21,427 nt of DNA from Sphaerosporella brunnea (lineage: Eukaryota > Ascomycota > Pezizomycetes > Pezizales > Pyronemataceae): positions 1-21,427 of the forward strand of contig VXIS01000521.1 of NCBI GenBank assembly GCA_008704415.1. Direction: 5' to 3'. The notes below the pieces were generated by a model. It saw nothing but the letters and a program-made list of their open reading frames with translations, was not told the origin of the DNA and did not search any database. Shown in pieces: positions 1-8,529 of the stretch. Made by a program: the position numbers and the translations under genes. Numbering within the stretch: position 1 is the stretch's first letter; every line of letters starts with the position of its first letter.

Positions 1-162
1 CTATGGATATGGAGTTTGACACTAAAACTTTGACAACACAAGAATCATTCCTCCCCCTTTCTCTTCCCGCGTCAAAGCAGAGCAACAGGGAACCTGTAGA
101 TGAGAAGCCTTTCATACTGAAATTATCTGCCCACATTCCTCTCAAACATCCTTCCTGCGATC

Positions 163-821
163 TCAGAGCCCGCATCCCAACCACCGAAAGTATCTTCTTG
201 CGCCTCTGAACCGGTGTATGTCGCTGCCAGATTCGTCCGATTCCTCGCTGTCTTCGTCCCCGGTGTAGCTGCCAGATTCGTTCGATTCCTCCTCGGCGAG
301 AAGGCGAAGGACATCTGAGGCGTCGACGCCGAAGAAATTGTTGATTTCAAGGAGAAGGTCGCCACCGGTTGTTTCGAGCCAAATAGCCTGTTAGTCGTTT
401 TAGGGTGAGGTAGACGATAACTTGGCTAAGACCTACAGAAAATTGTACGTCTAACTTCCGGCATGCTACTAAGGTGATGCGGTCCAGGACTCGGTGGCGG
501 CATGCTGTTCATGATCTCGGTGTCTAGCGATGTGTGGTCAGGAAACCATTCCTGACCAACAATCGCGTTCTGCCGTCGAAGTGTCGGAACTCGGCGGATC
601 CCTCCTTCAGCAGCCGCGGTTGGACGGCGAGGATATCTCCCCATGTCATCCCTCCACGCGCTTGAGGTATCTCTTGCCTGCTGGTTGGGAGCATTTGCAG
701 TTGCCGCCACGTCCCTCTCGTTATCCGCGGTATGATTATGCGAGTGAGTGTTGGGCTGCGGCTCCACAGCAGGACTGGCAATCTTGTTCTCTTCCGGTTT
801 GAATGACTGGCTTGTCATCAT
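163..821 (-). CDS. Hypothetical two-exon protein, acidic C-terminus
   Basis: Exon 1 runs 821-456 from a tandem ATG-ATG. A 68-nt intron (455-388) ends in a good branch/acceptor, GACTAACAG. Exon 2 runs 387-163 and ends in TGA; the predicted protein is 196 aa. Exon 1 is polar and low in hydrophobics, rich in Pro, Ser, Asn and Arg. Exon 2 starts with an ordered-looking stretch (AIWLETTGG, then INNFFGVDASDVLRLL) and continues into an acidic Ser/Glu/Asp/Gly run with two similar blocks (EESNESGS, EESDESGS). The donor is the weak point: GTTAGA keeps the frame, while the better-looking GTAGGT at about 436 does not. I do not recognise the family. A second open frame overlaps exon 2 but looks less protein-like. 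No neighbour suggests a function. Confidence 0.42.
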
Positions 822-960
822 TCTATCGCATTGTAAAAACGTAGAATCTGTGACTTTGAGGCCCGACGCATGGCTATGGGCAATTAATTAAGTTCTTGCC
901 GACAACTCACTCTGCTCGCCGGAAGCAAAACGAGAGGCTGCGCGTTGCCTGACAAAAAGA

Positions 961-1285
961 GCAAATCTGCTGCACGGAGTCCTTGCCGCTGCTGAACACG
1001 TTGCAAAGAGCGGGGTAGTGTCGTGGGATCTGCCAGAATGTGAGGGGCTTATCCAATGCCTTGAATTAAACGCCTCATTAAGATTGACAATCAGGATCAG
1101 GGTATGGCCATCCCAAACTCCAACTCCCCCCACTGCCCTGTGTATGCAATCAATCGGGGACTCCCATTCGGCAGTTTGGAATGTTCAACAACCATATTCC
1201 ACTTTTTCCGGCCGAGGACACAGCAAATCTGCTGCACGGAGTCCTCGCCGCTGCTGAACACGTTGCAAAGAAGTGTTGTGGGATC
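961..1285. repeat. 49-bp direct repeat pair, 262 bp apart
   Basis: The copy at 961-1009 recurs at 1223-1271 with a single mismatch (CCTTGCC against CCTCGCC). Similarity continues more loosely to the shared GTGGGATC that follows each copy. The sequence between the copies has no convincing gene. This could be a dispersed repeat, or the remains of a small element with direct terminal repeats. No inverted termini or target duplication were seen. Confidence 0.7.
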
Positions 1286-1330
1286 AGAGCGAGTCGAGGG
1301 GAACAGGTGGGAAATAGTAACTGTTAAACC

Positions 1331-1418
1331 CGAAGTCCCAAAAATAGGAAGTCCCAAAAACCGTCAGTCCCAACAACTGGAAGTCCCAAAAACCGGAAGT
1401 CCAAAAACCGGCATCCCT
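1331..1418. repeat. Short minisatellite, GAAGTCCCAAAAACC-type units
   Basis: About five degenerate units of roughly 15-17 bp, built on GGAAGTCCCAAAAACC, with one unit spaced irregularly. They lie in a stretch without a recognised gene. Confidence 0.75.
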
Positions 1419-1419
1419 G

Positions 1420-1967
1420 CCCCCACTCAACTGAGGGCGGGTTCTATATTTAGAGTGCTGGACACTTAGTTGGGGTAGCGTCTTGGGCATTTCTTGGCAT
1501 TGTCCAATTGCTCAGGTTGATGATTAAGCAGCAAGTGATGGCTCATGTGTGTAAAGTCCCCGCTCAAACATGAATAACTCACCCTATTTTCAACTGAAAA
1601 TGTGAGAGAGACAAGCTTTATCGTCATTTGCACCCAGCCTGGGCTGAGAGGTGCGGAGGAAAGGCGGAGTTGCAGCAGCACCTCGCCCCACCAAATATAG
1701 GTTTCGCCGAGAACTCGAGAAATGTGCTTGTGCTTGTCTCCTTCACCGAGCGGTGACTCCTCCTTATATACACAAACAAATGACATAAAAACAAGTCACA
1801 ATGCCAGTCACGGTGAATCGGCTGTAACAGGCAGTATAGGGCCAGCAGGGTCATCACACGCATCGCCAACGGAGATGAGGCTCCGAAACAAAGCTTCCGG
1901 ATGCGTGTCCACCGTCCGACCGCGGAAAACCTCTACGACACCAGCCACAGCGCACTGTATCAAACAG
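1420..1967. other. No gene recognised
   Basis: A 106-codon ATG-initiated frame on the minus strand (1786-1466) and an overlapping plus-strand frame are both open. Neither shows a domain, compositional bias or convincing intron structure. The tail of this stretch is the likely 3' flank of the minus-strand gene that ends at 1968. Confidence 0.4.
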
Positions 1968-3423
1968 TCAATATATGCTTAATTTCCTGGGAGATAGCCA
2001 AGGATGGACCTTTATCTGGAGTAAATGACAAATAATTTGTAGATAGCTCTGAAACTCTTGTACGCTGTGTGGAACAGTGTAGGAACGATGAGAACTCAAT
2101 AAACATATGTAACCTTTACCTTGAGTCATGCGTGACACCTGAAGCGTCAGCCCAGAGAAGGTGAACCCAAACACCGCAAGCTGGGAAACTAATCGGCGGT
2201 CGTAGTTAACCTCGGCAATTAGACGAGTGAGCATGTCGCGCAAAGGTTTTCGCATCTTCCAACGGTCCTCTAACCACTTTCGCGAGTGTTCAACAGTGGG
2301 CTGTTGGGTTGAGCACTCCAACAGACCGAATTCGTGACGCGCGTTGAATCGATCGTGAAGAACACCATCATGCTTCAAGGTAGACTTGACACGATCGGAC
2401 AATACGCGGTTGCGATTTTTGCGCAACACCGATGATGTGCATTGGATTTCGGCACTGGAGTGGAATCAGTACAGCCGTCTTGCAGCGACACGAACAGAGA
2501 GCGCATACCGATTGAGCGTGAGGTTGGGCACTGAACGGAAGCATCTGTCTACAAGTGGCCCCCAGACATTCGTGTCGAACCAATGCTCCCCGTACCGCTC
2601 GGGGTTTTCGAGCGAGTTGTCGCGAAGCATGGAGACACTAAATCCATCAGCGCAACAACATTGCTAATAACGAAAGGGCTAACATACAAGTTGAGAATGG
2701 CGAGATCCGCCCATTGGAAGTCGGAAGCACCATCATCTCCGAAGTCTATACTCAGGTAGGGGGCGATGGTGCACGACAACTCATCAACCGTTTCGAAATT
2801 CTGCGGGCAACGGATCCATTCAGCAGAATATTCCGGAGAGCACCAGGTCCCCAGTGCCGCAACATCATCAGAACCATGAGAATGCTAAGCGTACATACCG
2901 AAGCAAATCGAGTCGATAAAATCTTGGCGAACGAAGAGGGGACAGCGGGCAGAGGTACCACGGAAGCGCGAATTTCCTCCCATTCAATGGTTGAGAACAA
3001 CTTCTGCACGTCGGGACTGTTCAGATCGACCATGAAATTGAGGATGCACTCTTCGACATCCTCCGACAGAACCAACCCCCGGTTTCCGAACTTATAAACC
3101 TCATAAAGCTTATCCTCCACAACTGTGCCACACCGGAGTCTCCATTTATGAGCATCATCCAGTGCGGAGTATGCCCTCTCAAACTTAGCGTGACGCGGGT
3201 CTGTAGCCGATGTCGACTCTGCGGCCGATGTCGACTCGGCTTCTGGTTCGCGCTCGGACACTGCTTGATCACCGAAGGAGTCCGGCGGAAGGGAGGAGTC
3301 GGACGGGATATCGGGATGCGGATGTCCAAAGAATGTCTTGACGTTTGTACTACCGATAATAACATTTTGCGCCTTGATACATTGCGGCGTCACTTTGTCG
3401 CGGTCGCGGACGTTTGCGGCGCT
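1968..3423 (-). CDS. Conserved fungal protein of unknown function, four exons, start unresolved
   Basis: Exons, in minus order: 3423-2899, 2800-2688, 2637-2509 and 2454-1968. Introns of 98, 50 and 54 nt start with GTATGT or GTATGC and end in CAG, TAG and CAG. All junctions keep one frame, giving about 418 codons. Exon 1 begins after a possible acceptor (ATTATAG) and has no in-frame ATG near its start, so an upstream exon is probably missing; GTG at 3393 is the only nearby alternative. Recognisable blocks are KWRLRCGTVVEDKLYE, WGPLVDRCFRSVPNL and HEFGLLECS, then a C-terminal VPHSVQEF block. From memory, the W...G..VED.LYE pattern belongs to a large uncharacterised fungal family with many paralogues. 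The DG...EFGLLEC segment loosely recalls PD-(D/E)XK nucleases, but a key Lys is not evident. A Ser/Glu/Ala-rich linker lies near the N-terminus. Confidence 0.72.
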
Positions 3424-3434
3424 CTATAATTACA

Positions 3435-3876
3435 TTAACTTCGACGAGATATCCTGACAATATCATGACTAACAGCCGGACGTGCAATAACAGCACGACC
3501 AGCCCCAAGTGCCCCAACACCGTAGGGAGACACTTGTCGGAGCGCCCAAAAACGGGGTCCCAACGCCGTAGGGAGACGCATAGAAGCGACTCCCCCGAGT
3601 GCCGGGAAGGTCGCCTTAGCGAGACGCAGCACCGCGAAGAAACGAGTAAAAACCCGAATCCCCAGCGTGGGAGGAACGCTTGCTGGGCCCCAACGCCGTA
3701 GGGAGACGCATAGAAGCGACTCCCCCGAGTGCCGGGAAGGTCGCCTTAGCGAGACGCAGCACCGCGAAGAAACGAGTAAAAACCCGAATCCCCAGCGTTG
3801 TAAAGTACAGCAAGGCTCCAGCATCCAGAAAGTCCTGATACGAGCGAGTGGTGCACTCCCGTTGAGGGGAGTGCAC
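3435..3876 (-). pseudogene. Open frame interrupted by the 130-bp tandem duplication
   Basis: On the minus strand an open frame from 3876 reads through YQDFLDAGALLYF into the first repeat unit. It is then thrown out of frame at the second unit and stops at about 3616. The other register reads the second unit on to 3435. The simplest reading is a coding exon whose frame was lost on duplication. It could have joined the gene downstream (3423-1968) through an intron at about 3471-3424, but that link is inference. The stretch may also be non-coding, since tandem repeats often leave several frames open. Confidence 0.3.
3559..3798. repeat. Tandem duplication, 110-bp unit with 130-bp period
   Basis: 3559-3668 and 3689-3798 are essentially identical over 110 bp and are separated by 20 bp. 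A third, diverged partial copy of the unit start (CCCAACACCGTAGGGAGAC) sits at about 3512-3531. The near identity implies recent duplication or gene conversion. The minus-strand translation gives the same peptide (LRLAKATFPALGG) from both copies, but 130 is not a multiple of three, so the copies are read in different frames. Confidence 0.9.
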
Positions 3877-3881
3877 TACTC
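3846..3881. other. Strong hairpin (15-bp stem, 6-nt loop)
   Basis: GAGTGGTGCACTCCC pairs with GGGAGTGCACTACTC across the loop GTTGAG. There is one non-Watson-Crick position (G-T). It overlaps a possible 3' splice site of the adjacent minus-strand exon (GTGAGTAG), so it might be structural DNA or RNA, or a fold-back relic of an insertion. Confidence 0.75.
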
Positions 3882-4155
3882 ACAAGAAAAAGTAGGGAAA
3901 AAAATATAAGCGTCCACTTACAGGTGTGAAGTGGCAATCCGACAAAAGTTGTTGCGCTTTTTGACCTCGGAGGGAGTCAGAATTGGTCCTTTCGATCGTC
4001 TCGAGATTCTCGACCCAGGCACCGCGTATCGCACGATAGGAGTCGATGCCGTGCACTTGACACCACGTGATGAAGGCGTTCAGATTCCAGTTTTGTGGGT
4101 CGCGTGAGAAGAATTTTTTCGGCTGATTAGTCTTGGGAGTTGTCTTCCTAGGCAT
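3880..4155 (-). CDS. Small Lys-rich hypothetical exon or gene
   Basis: The ATG at 4155 opens a 91-aa frame with a basic start (MPRKTTPKTNQPKK). It continues into a helix-like Trp/Tyr-containing segment (NLNAFITWCQVHG, YRAIRGAWVENLETIE). A consensus donor GTAAGT at 3921 suggests the real exon ends there, at residue 78, and that the last residues (YFFPYFFL) are intron. The next exon cannot be fixed: the apparent acceptor near 3877 lies in the hairpin and gives the wrong phase for the best downstream frame. It may be the 5' part of the broken frame at 3435-3876. No family is recognised. Confidence 0.35.
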   Translation of the reverse strand: MPRKTTPKTNQPKKFFSRDPQNWNLNAFITWCQVHGIDSYRAIRGAWVENLETIERTNSDSLRGQKAQQLLSDCHFTPVSGRLYFFPYFFL

Positions 4156-4892
4156 GGATTCAAGAGCAGAGGGTGTGTTCAACTGTGTTGACCAGAGTGG
4201 AGACAAAACTGGAGCGGGGGGGGGGGAGTGAGCCCTTTATTTCGGCTTTATTTCGGGTGGTTGGAGCGAGCGTAGCCATGATAAGGCATCCCTGCATTTC
4301 GCTCTGAGTGTTTATACAATGTACTAGTACCAGGGTACAAGGGTAAATGGGGCGCAGTTACATGTACTAGTACATAGACACTTGGCATCATGCGCTCACC
4401 GCCCACCGCCATGCCAGCTGGCGGCAAGCCGATGGAACTTTCCCCGGCACAGTTCCACAACAGCTTCACCAAAACTCAAGTAAATCGGTCCTGGAAAAAG
4501 GGGATCGCTATGTTTTCAGTTCTCTATCATGCAGTGTTGAAATTTCCAAATTTCCACCGTGTTGTGGAAAACGTACTCTACTTTTCGTCAAAATTCGCGT
4601 GGAGACTGGACAGGGATCAAGTTTGGGCGCTAATGCATTCTTGCGGAGGTTGGCCGCGACTCCACCTCGCTCCCCGGGGAGCGATTCATGCACAGAGACT
4701 TGCCGACGATTCGTATGAACGTACCTCAGTGACCTCTTTTTGAGTATCCTCTTGGTCTCCCCATCAGCGCGATCGGCACTCAAAGCGTGACGGAAATCCG
4801 GATGCCGATGGCGTCACATGCACCGAGTCAGAGCCGTCGTTATCGACGACCAACCAGGATGTGGCTGCTGGTGGGGACGAGAAAAAAATATA
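4156..4892. other. No confident gene; G11 run and a 14-bp palindrome
   Basis: The stretch contains an 11-G homopolymer at 4216-4226. Two copies of ATGTACTAGTAC lie at 4319-4330 and 4362-4373, the second extended to the perfect palindrome ATGTACTAGTACAT (4362-4375). A plus-strand ATG frame at 4390-4743 (117 aa) is open but has no recognisable domain or intron support, so I do not call it a gene. Confidence 0.5.
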
Positions 4893-4965
4893 GAGAAAAG
4901 GTCTACAATGCCCGTCTGGCGCTTATTATGTTCTAAAATGCCCGACCGGTTTTAAATGCCCGCAC
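4893..4965 (+). repeat. Left terminal inverted repeat of the 808-bp element
   Basis: A 73-nt arm matching 5628-5700 in inverse orientation with one mismatch (TTCTAAAATG against TTCTACAATG). It contains three copies of AATGCCCG. Confidence 0.93.
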
Positions 4966-5149
4966 CATAAATAGTGTGGCTTGACAAGAGGCTGATGCCG
5001 TGACTCCGGCGGGTGTTTTAGTACTCAAGAGCGGCTAAGGGGAGGCCGCCGCGCGGGCCCACGGCGAAGTATACAAGGTGAGGATATGTACGCGCGAATG
5101 AGAACGTGAATTACTACTCTACAACGTCCTCTAGATGAGAAATTCATGA

Positions 5150-5368
5150 TTAGAGCCCCGGAGGGAGCGCCCTGCAGTTGCGTACATTGAGACCTTCCCC
5201 GTGACAGCGAGAACACCGTTGAACCCTATCAGGCACGTCCAGAGCTCCTACAAAAGCAGCCCGGCGTGCGCGCTGTTCCCCAGCTGTGACACGTGCCGTT
5301 TGGGGTCGACCTCGCGCTTTTTTGAACGTAGTAAAAGTTGGAAATTCTTGGCCTTCGTGTAGCGACAT
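5150..5368 (-). pseudogene. Relic of a transposase C-terminal zinc knuckle
   Basis: A 72-aa ATG frame inside the 808-bp element reads KKARGRPQTARV, then RCSRCHGEGLNVRNCR, and ends shortly after. The spacing C-x2-C-x4-L-x4-C matches the CCHC knuckle at the C-terminus of several fungal transposases. The zinc-binding His is replaced by Leu, and the basic GRP(x)T(x)R segment before it is also typical. No catalytic domain remains upstream; that space is a tandem repeat. I read it as the surviving 3' end of the transposase gene from the autonomous parent. The match is from memory of the family. Confidence 0.5.
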
Positions 5369-5391
5369 GCTGTGGTTAGGCGTGGAGAATT

Positions 5392-5495
5392 ACAGGCGGA
5401 AGACGTGTAGGCGGAGGTGGAAGACGTATAGGCGGAGGTGGAAGACGTGTAGGCGGAGGCGGAAGATGTGTCGGTGGAGGCAGAGGCGGAAACCA
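5392..5495. repeat. Minisatellite of about 21-24 bp (GGCGGAGGTGGAAGACGT)
   Basis: Four to five units of the form GGCGGAGGTGGAAGACGTGTA lie inside the 808-bp element. They create overlapping low-complexity open frames (Pro/Leu- or Ser/Thr-rich on the minus strand) that should not be read as genes. Confidence 0.8.
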
Positions 5496-5627
5496 TGCGG
5501 GCGGCGAGCGGACGGGGGACGGGGACACGCAAGTGGACGGGACACAGATGAGGACACCTTGCAATAATTCTCCTCTCTCAGCCACAGACGGGCATTGTGG
5601 ACTTTTGTCTTAACGATTTCTTTTTTT

Positions 5628-5700
5628 GTGCGGGCATTTAAAACCGGTCGGGCATTGTAGAACATAATAAGCGCCAGACGGGCATTGTAGACCTTTTCTC
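5628..5700 (-). repeat. Right terminal inverted repeat of the 808-bp element
   Basis: Inverse partner of 4893-4965, carrying three CGGGCATT motifs. A fourth copy lies just upstream at 5589-5596, followed by TGTGGAC, which resembles the arm's TGTAGAC. Confidence 0.93.
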
Positions 5701-5782
5701 AAATATTAACTTATGGCCATTAGGAAGTTCCTAGTTCCCCAAAAACATTTTCAAGCCCTCCAGAAACTGAAGAGCAGCCCTT

Positions 5783-6050
5783 TGATGCGTTTATGGTAGT
5801 ATCTACCACCTTTTCCTGACGCCACAGGGTACATCTGATACAATTTGGTTGTAGGGCTCACCCGAGGCCCCGGTCGGAACAGAAAATTCCAATGCCAGCG
5901 CCCAGCCGCAGCACACTGATGCGTTTATGGTAGTATCTACCACCTTTTCCTGATGCCACAGGGTACATCTGATACAATTTGGTTGTAGGGCTCACCCGAG
6001 GCCCCGGTCGGAACAGAAAATTCCAATGCCAGCGCCCAGCCGCAGCACAC
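5783..6050. repeat. 134-bp tandem duplication, two full copies
   Basis: Copy 1 is 5783-5916 and copy 2 is 5917-6050. They differ at one seen position (CCTGACGCC against CCTGATGCC). A third copy begins at 6051 (TGATGC) but breaks off at once. There is no clear coding content. The near identity indicates a recent event. Confidence 0.93.
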
Positions 6051-6199
6051 TGATGCCTTCGCAGCGGAGGATGACACGTTGATGGCGGTATATATATCAT
6101 CCCGTTCTGCAATTTTACCTTATTAATGAACTATCTGACGTTGTTACAGGACTCCGGAGAGGTACTAACCCCTCCATCAGGGTGTTTGGTGCTAACCGT

Positions 6200-6575
6200 A
6201 TGAATCTAGTCCGGGACCGTACCAATATACGTAATCCTCACCACTGGTCTGGTCCGAAGAGATCATTTAAAGATCGATCAGAACACGCCTCCGGAAGATA
6301 TAGTGCGACAGCTCCCGATGGCAAAATATTCATTCCGCTACCCGAGTACCGGGACTCACATTCCCAAGGACCTGATACTGAATGCCGTTAAGTCTAGTAT
6401 TGAAGCGAAAATGTTCTTATTTCTTGAGGCGACCGAATCAAGCCGACACAATACTACAGAAGCCCAAGATTCCGCCCTACGCATCCTAATCCGCAAGAGA
6501 CTCGGTTCCGGGGAAGAGCTAGAGGAAGGACGGGGAGGACTAAAAAAGAGAAAAGCAGGGCGCAGCAAGGCGTGA
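6200..6575 (+). CDS. Possible small basic protein, two exons
   Basis: The ATG at 6200 begins MNLVRDRTNIRN. A possible intron at 6387-6459 (GTTAAG to ACTACAG, 73 nt) links it in frame to an exon ending in TGA at 6575, giving 100 aa. The C-terminus is charged and Lys/Arg-rich (LKKRKAGRSK), like a nuclear localisation tail. Both exon frames also stay open outside the proposed splice, so the structure is uncertain. A convincing acceptor at 6149 (GTTACAG) suggests a further 5' exon, but no in-frame start lies upstream. No family is recognised. Confidence 0.3.
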
Positions 6576-7438
6576 TTGAGGTAGCAGATGAAGATCGAAA
6601 AAGCCAGGTTTTGTACCGTTCTCCACTGGAGGGCTGTAGTTTGTTTGTTTTAATCATATTGCATTCGACCGCGTGCGATCATGGCATATGGATAGATACA
6701 ATTCAGCCCCGCACGTCAGCTGAATCTCCGCATCGCGCGGTGCCAGGGCCCCCTGTCTTTGGGTAGAAGGAAAGGTTGTGGTGTGCGTTACCGTGTTAAA
6801 TTTGTTTCTGTTACATCTTGCCTGTGCAGATTTTAGTGTGGTATCACAATTTTCATTTGGACCTTCTAAATAAAACAAACACCAAACTGACACCACTCAT
6901 CTCGCCAGCCAGCGATACTAGACAACATGTTTCGATTAGGGCTGCCACGGAGCAGGCAGATAAAAAAGGCAGTGGGTGGAAAGAGACCCCCACCTCTATA
7001 AAAGCGATAATGGCAGATGGACGCTGCACTGATTTCCTTGCGTGTACCGATGTGGGAATGGCCGGCAAAGCCATAGAATGTAATGACCGAAACCATATCC
7101 TTTCCTTGCGTCTACTATACGAATTTCCTTTATTCTCTCCTATCTATTTCCTTAAGACACGCCCGTCTGTGGATCCTTGAGGTCCAAGGGTAGTCTGTCA
7201 TGTATATCTATATGTCATGGCCTCAAGCGGCCGAATACATCATGATTAAAACAAACAAAAAACTAGACAACATGTAAACATTCCTCCACAAACGATCGTT
7301 ACAGAGACTTAACAATAGGTTGCTGCTTTTCTATTACCTTCCATTTTCTATGTATGACGTACTGACAAAGTCGAACATGGGCACAAAGGCTTTTCCTGCC
7401 TTTGGCTTGTTTCAAGAATGAGTGCTTCAATCAATCTA
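6576..7438. other. No gene recognised
   Basis: Open frames of 60-120 codons here have no domain, no intron support and no coding-like composition. The right part is the 3' flank of the minus-strand pseudokinase gene. The string CTAGACAACATGT occurs twice (about 6920 and 7263). Confidence 0.5.
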
Positions 7439-8387
7439 TTAGCGATGAAACGCACCAAAGATCGTCCGAGCTACCTTTGCAAGCCCGTCGGGTGTTTCAA
7501 GACTAGTAGCATCTATGAAGTTTATCGCATTTGATGACCAGAGCTCTGGCTGGTGCAGCTCTGACTTTTCTTCGACGGCCATGCGTTCGGGCTCCATCAT
7601 TTCTATCGCCAATCGGCCCAACGCTTCGAGATCATTTAGACCGCGGACAATATTTGAGCACTGCGCTAGGTTCCCTATCTTAACTTTACCTTCCATGGAG
7701 AGCAATATATTCGAAGATGTCAATTCAGCATGGAAAAGACCGCAGGATCGGAGGAACTGGATCCCGCAGAGAATCTACCGCACATCAGCTGAGAAATGAG
7801 ATACGAAAAAAAAGCGTAACGCTTCGATTCGAGGGACAAACCTCTACACACACAGTTGCTATGTGGTGTTCCTCCAATTTGGACGGGCAAGCAATCACCT
7901 CCGACAAGCGGGCATCCATGCACTCTTGAATGATGAACGTGCTTCCCTTGAAGACATATCCCTCAAAAATGCGAACGATATTTGCGTCGATATGTGTTAG
8001 AGCCCGTAACAGAGCAGCAATGTCTAAGCCCCGTGTGTTGTCCAGTTCTTGTATGGCGACAACTTTCCCATGGGGTTTTTTGAATGCAAGTGTGGTCTCC
8101 CCGCCTAATCGAGTCACCATGAATGACTGGTACTCGACCCACGGGTTGCCTTGCTTGACGCCCGGAGAAAAGATACTAGCTGAGGGGTTCGATAGACAAA
8201 ATAATTTAAGATGTGGGTCCTGCTGTGGTGACGGTGGTGATGTGGGTTCCGCTACTAATTGCTGCCGAACTGGTGAATTCGGTAAATCCTCAGAAAGTTG
8301 TGACGGTGTGGAAGATGGAATTTCTCCCACAATTGATGTTCCCTGGCTGTTCCAGAAGGTTAATGGTCGCATCTTGGATGGTCGCAT
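7439..8387 (-). CDS. Protein-kinase-like protein, catalytically dead (pseudokinase)
   Basis: Exons 8387-7842 and 7774-7439 are joined by a 67-nt intron (GTTTGT to GGTAG), giving 293 aa. The first 80 residues are Pro/Ser-rich and probably disordered. From about 85 the sequence follows a small kinase fold: PHGKVVAIQELDN for the VAIK strand, NIVRIFEGYV and FIIQECMDARLSEVI for the N-lobe to hinge, and LRSCGLFHAELTSSNILL for the catalytic loop. The motifs are broken: VAIK Lys is Gln113, HRD is H197-A-E, and DFG is G216-N-L. Asn204 is kept. The C-lobe is short (DLEALGRLAIEMM, then WSSNAINFIDAT). It should not transfer phosphate and more likely binds or scaffolds. It starts 142 bp from the divergent ferric reductase. 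The fold call rests on motif order and is strong; the partner is unknown. Confidence 0.8.
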
Positions 8388-8529
8388 CTTGGATGCTCGC
8401 TACCTAGCGCTAGGAGGATGTGAGAAGGATTGTATATATTTTTTTTTGGGAGCCTGAAACTGCTCTATCTATATCTGGCTCTCCTCGTATTATAAGGTGG
8501 CAACTTCCTTACTTTCAAAGGCATGCAAC
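8388..8529. promoter_or_regulatory. Shared divergent promoter of pseudokinase and ferric reductase
   Basis: Only 142 bp separate the two start codons. The stretch holds TATATATTTTTTTTT near the pseudokinase side and TATCTATATC and TATTATAAGG near the reductase side. A duplicated GATGGTCGCATCTTG (about 8363-8393) spans the pseudokinase start. Co-regulation is inferred from the spacing alone. Confidence 0.5.

Larger units (their letters stand above)
4893..5700. mobile_element. Non-autonomous DNA transposon, 808 bp, 73-bp terminal inverted repeats
   Basis: Positions 4893-4965 are the reverse complement of 5628-5700, with one mismatch in 73. Both arms begin GAGAAAAGGTCTACAATGCC. Each arm carries several copies of AATGCCCG (CGGGCATT on the right), and a further copy sits just inside the right arm at about 5589. 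Such subterminal repeats commonly bind transposase. The flanks share AAATAT (4886-4891, 5701-5706), but one extra base on the left leaves the target duplication uncertain. The interior has no full transposase, only a zinc-knuckle relic and GC-rich tandem repeats. The superfamily is undetermined; MULE-like is one possibility. Confidence 0.9.

Noticed and set aside
961..1285. LTR retrotransposon
   Set aside because: The direct repeats are only 49 bp, 262 bp apart, with no TG...CA ends, primer-binding site or reverse transcriptase.
1466..1786. 106-codon ATG frame on the minus strand
   Set aside because: A possible donor exists (GTGAGTT), but no partner exon or recognisable domain was found.
4390..4743. 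117-codon ATG frame on the plus strand
   Set aside because: There is no domain, intron or neighbour support, and its composition is like other chance frames in the stretch.
5376..5665. Pro/Leu- and Ser/Thr-rich minus-strand frames in the 808-bp element
   Set aside because: They come from the internal tandem repeat and are interrupted by stops before the zinc-knuckle frame.
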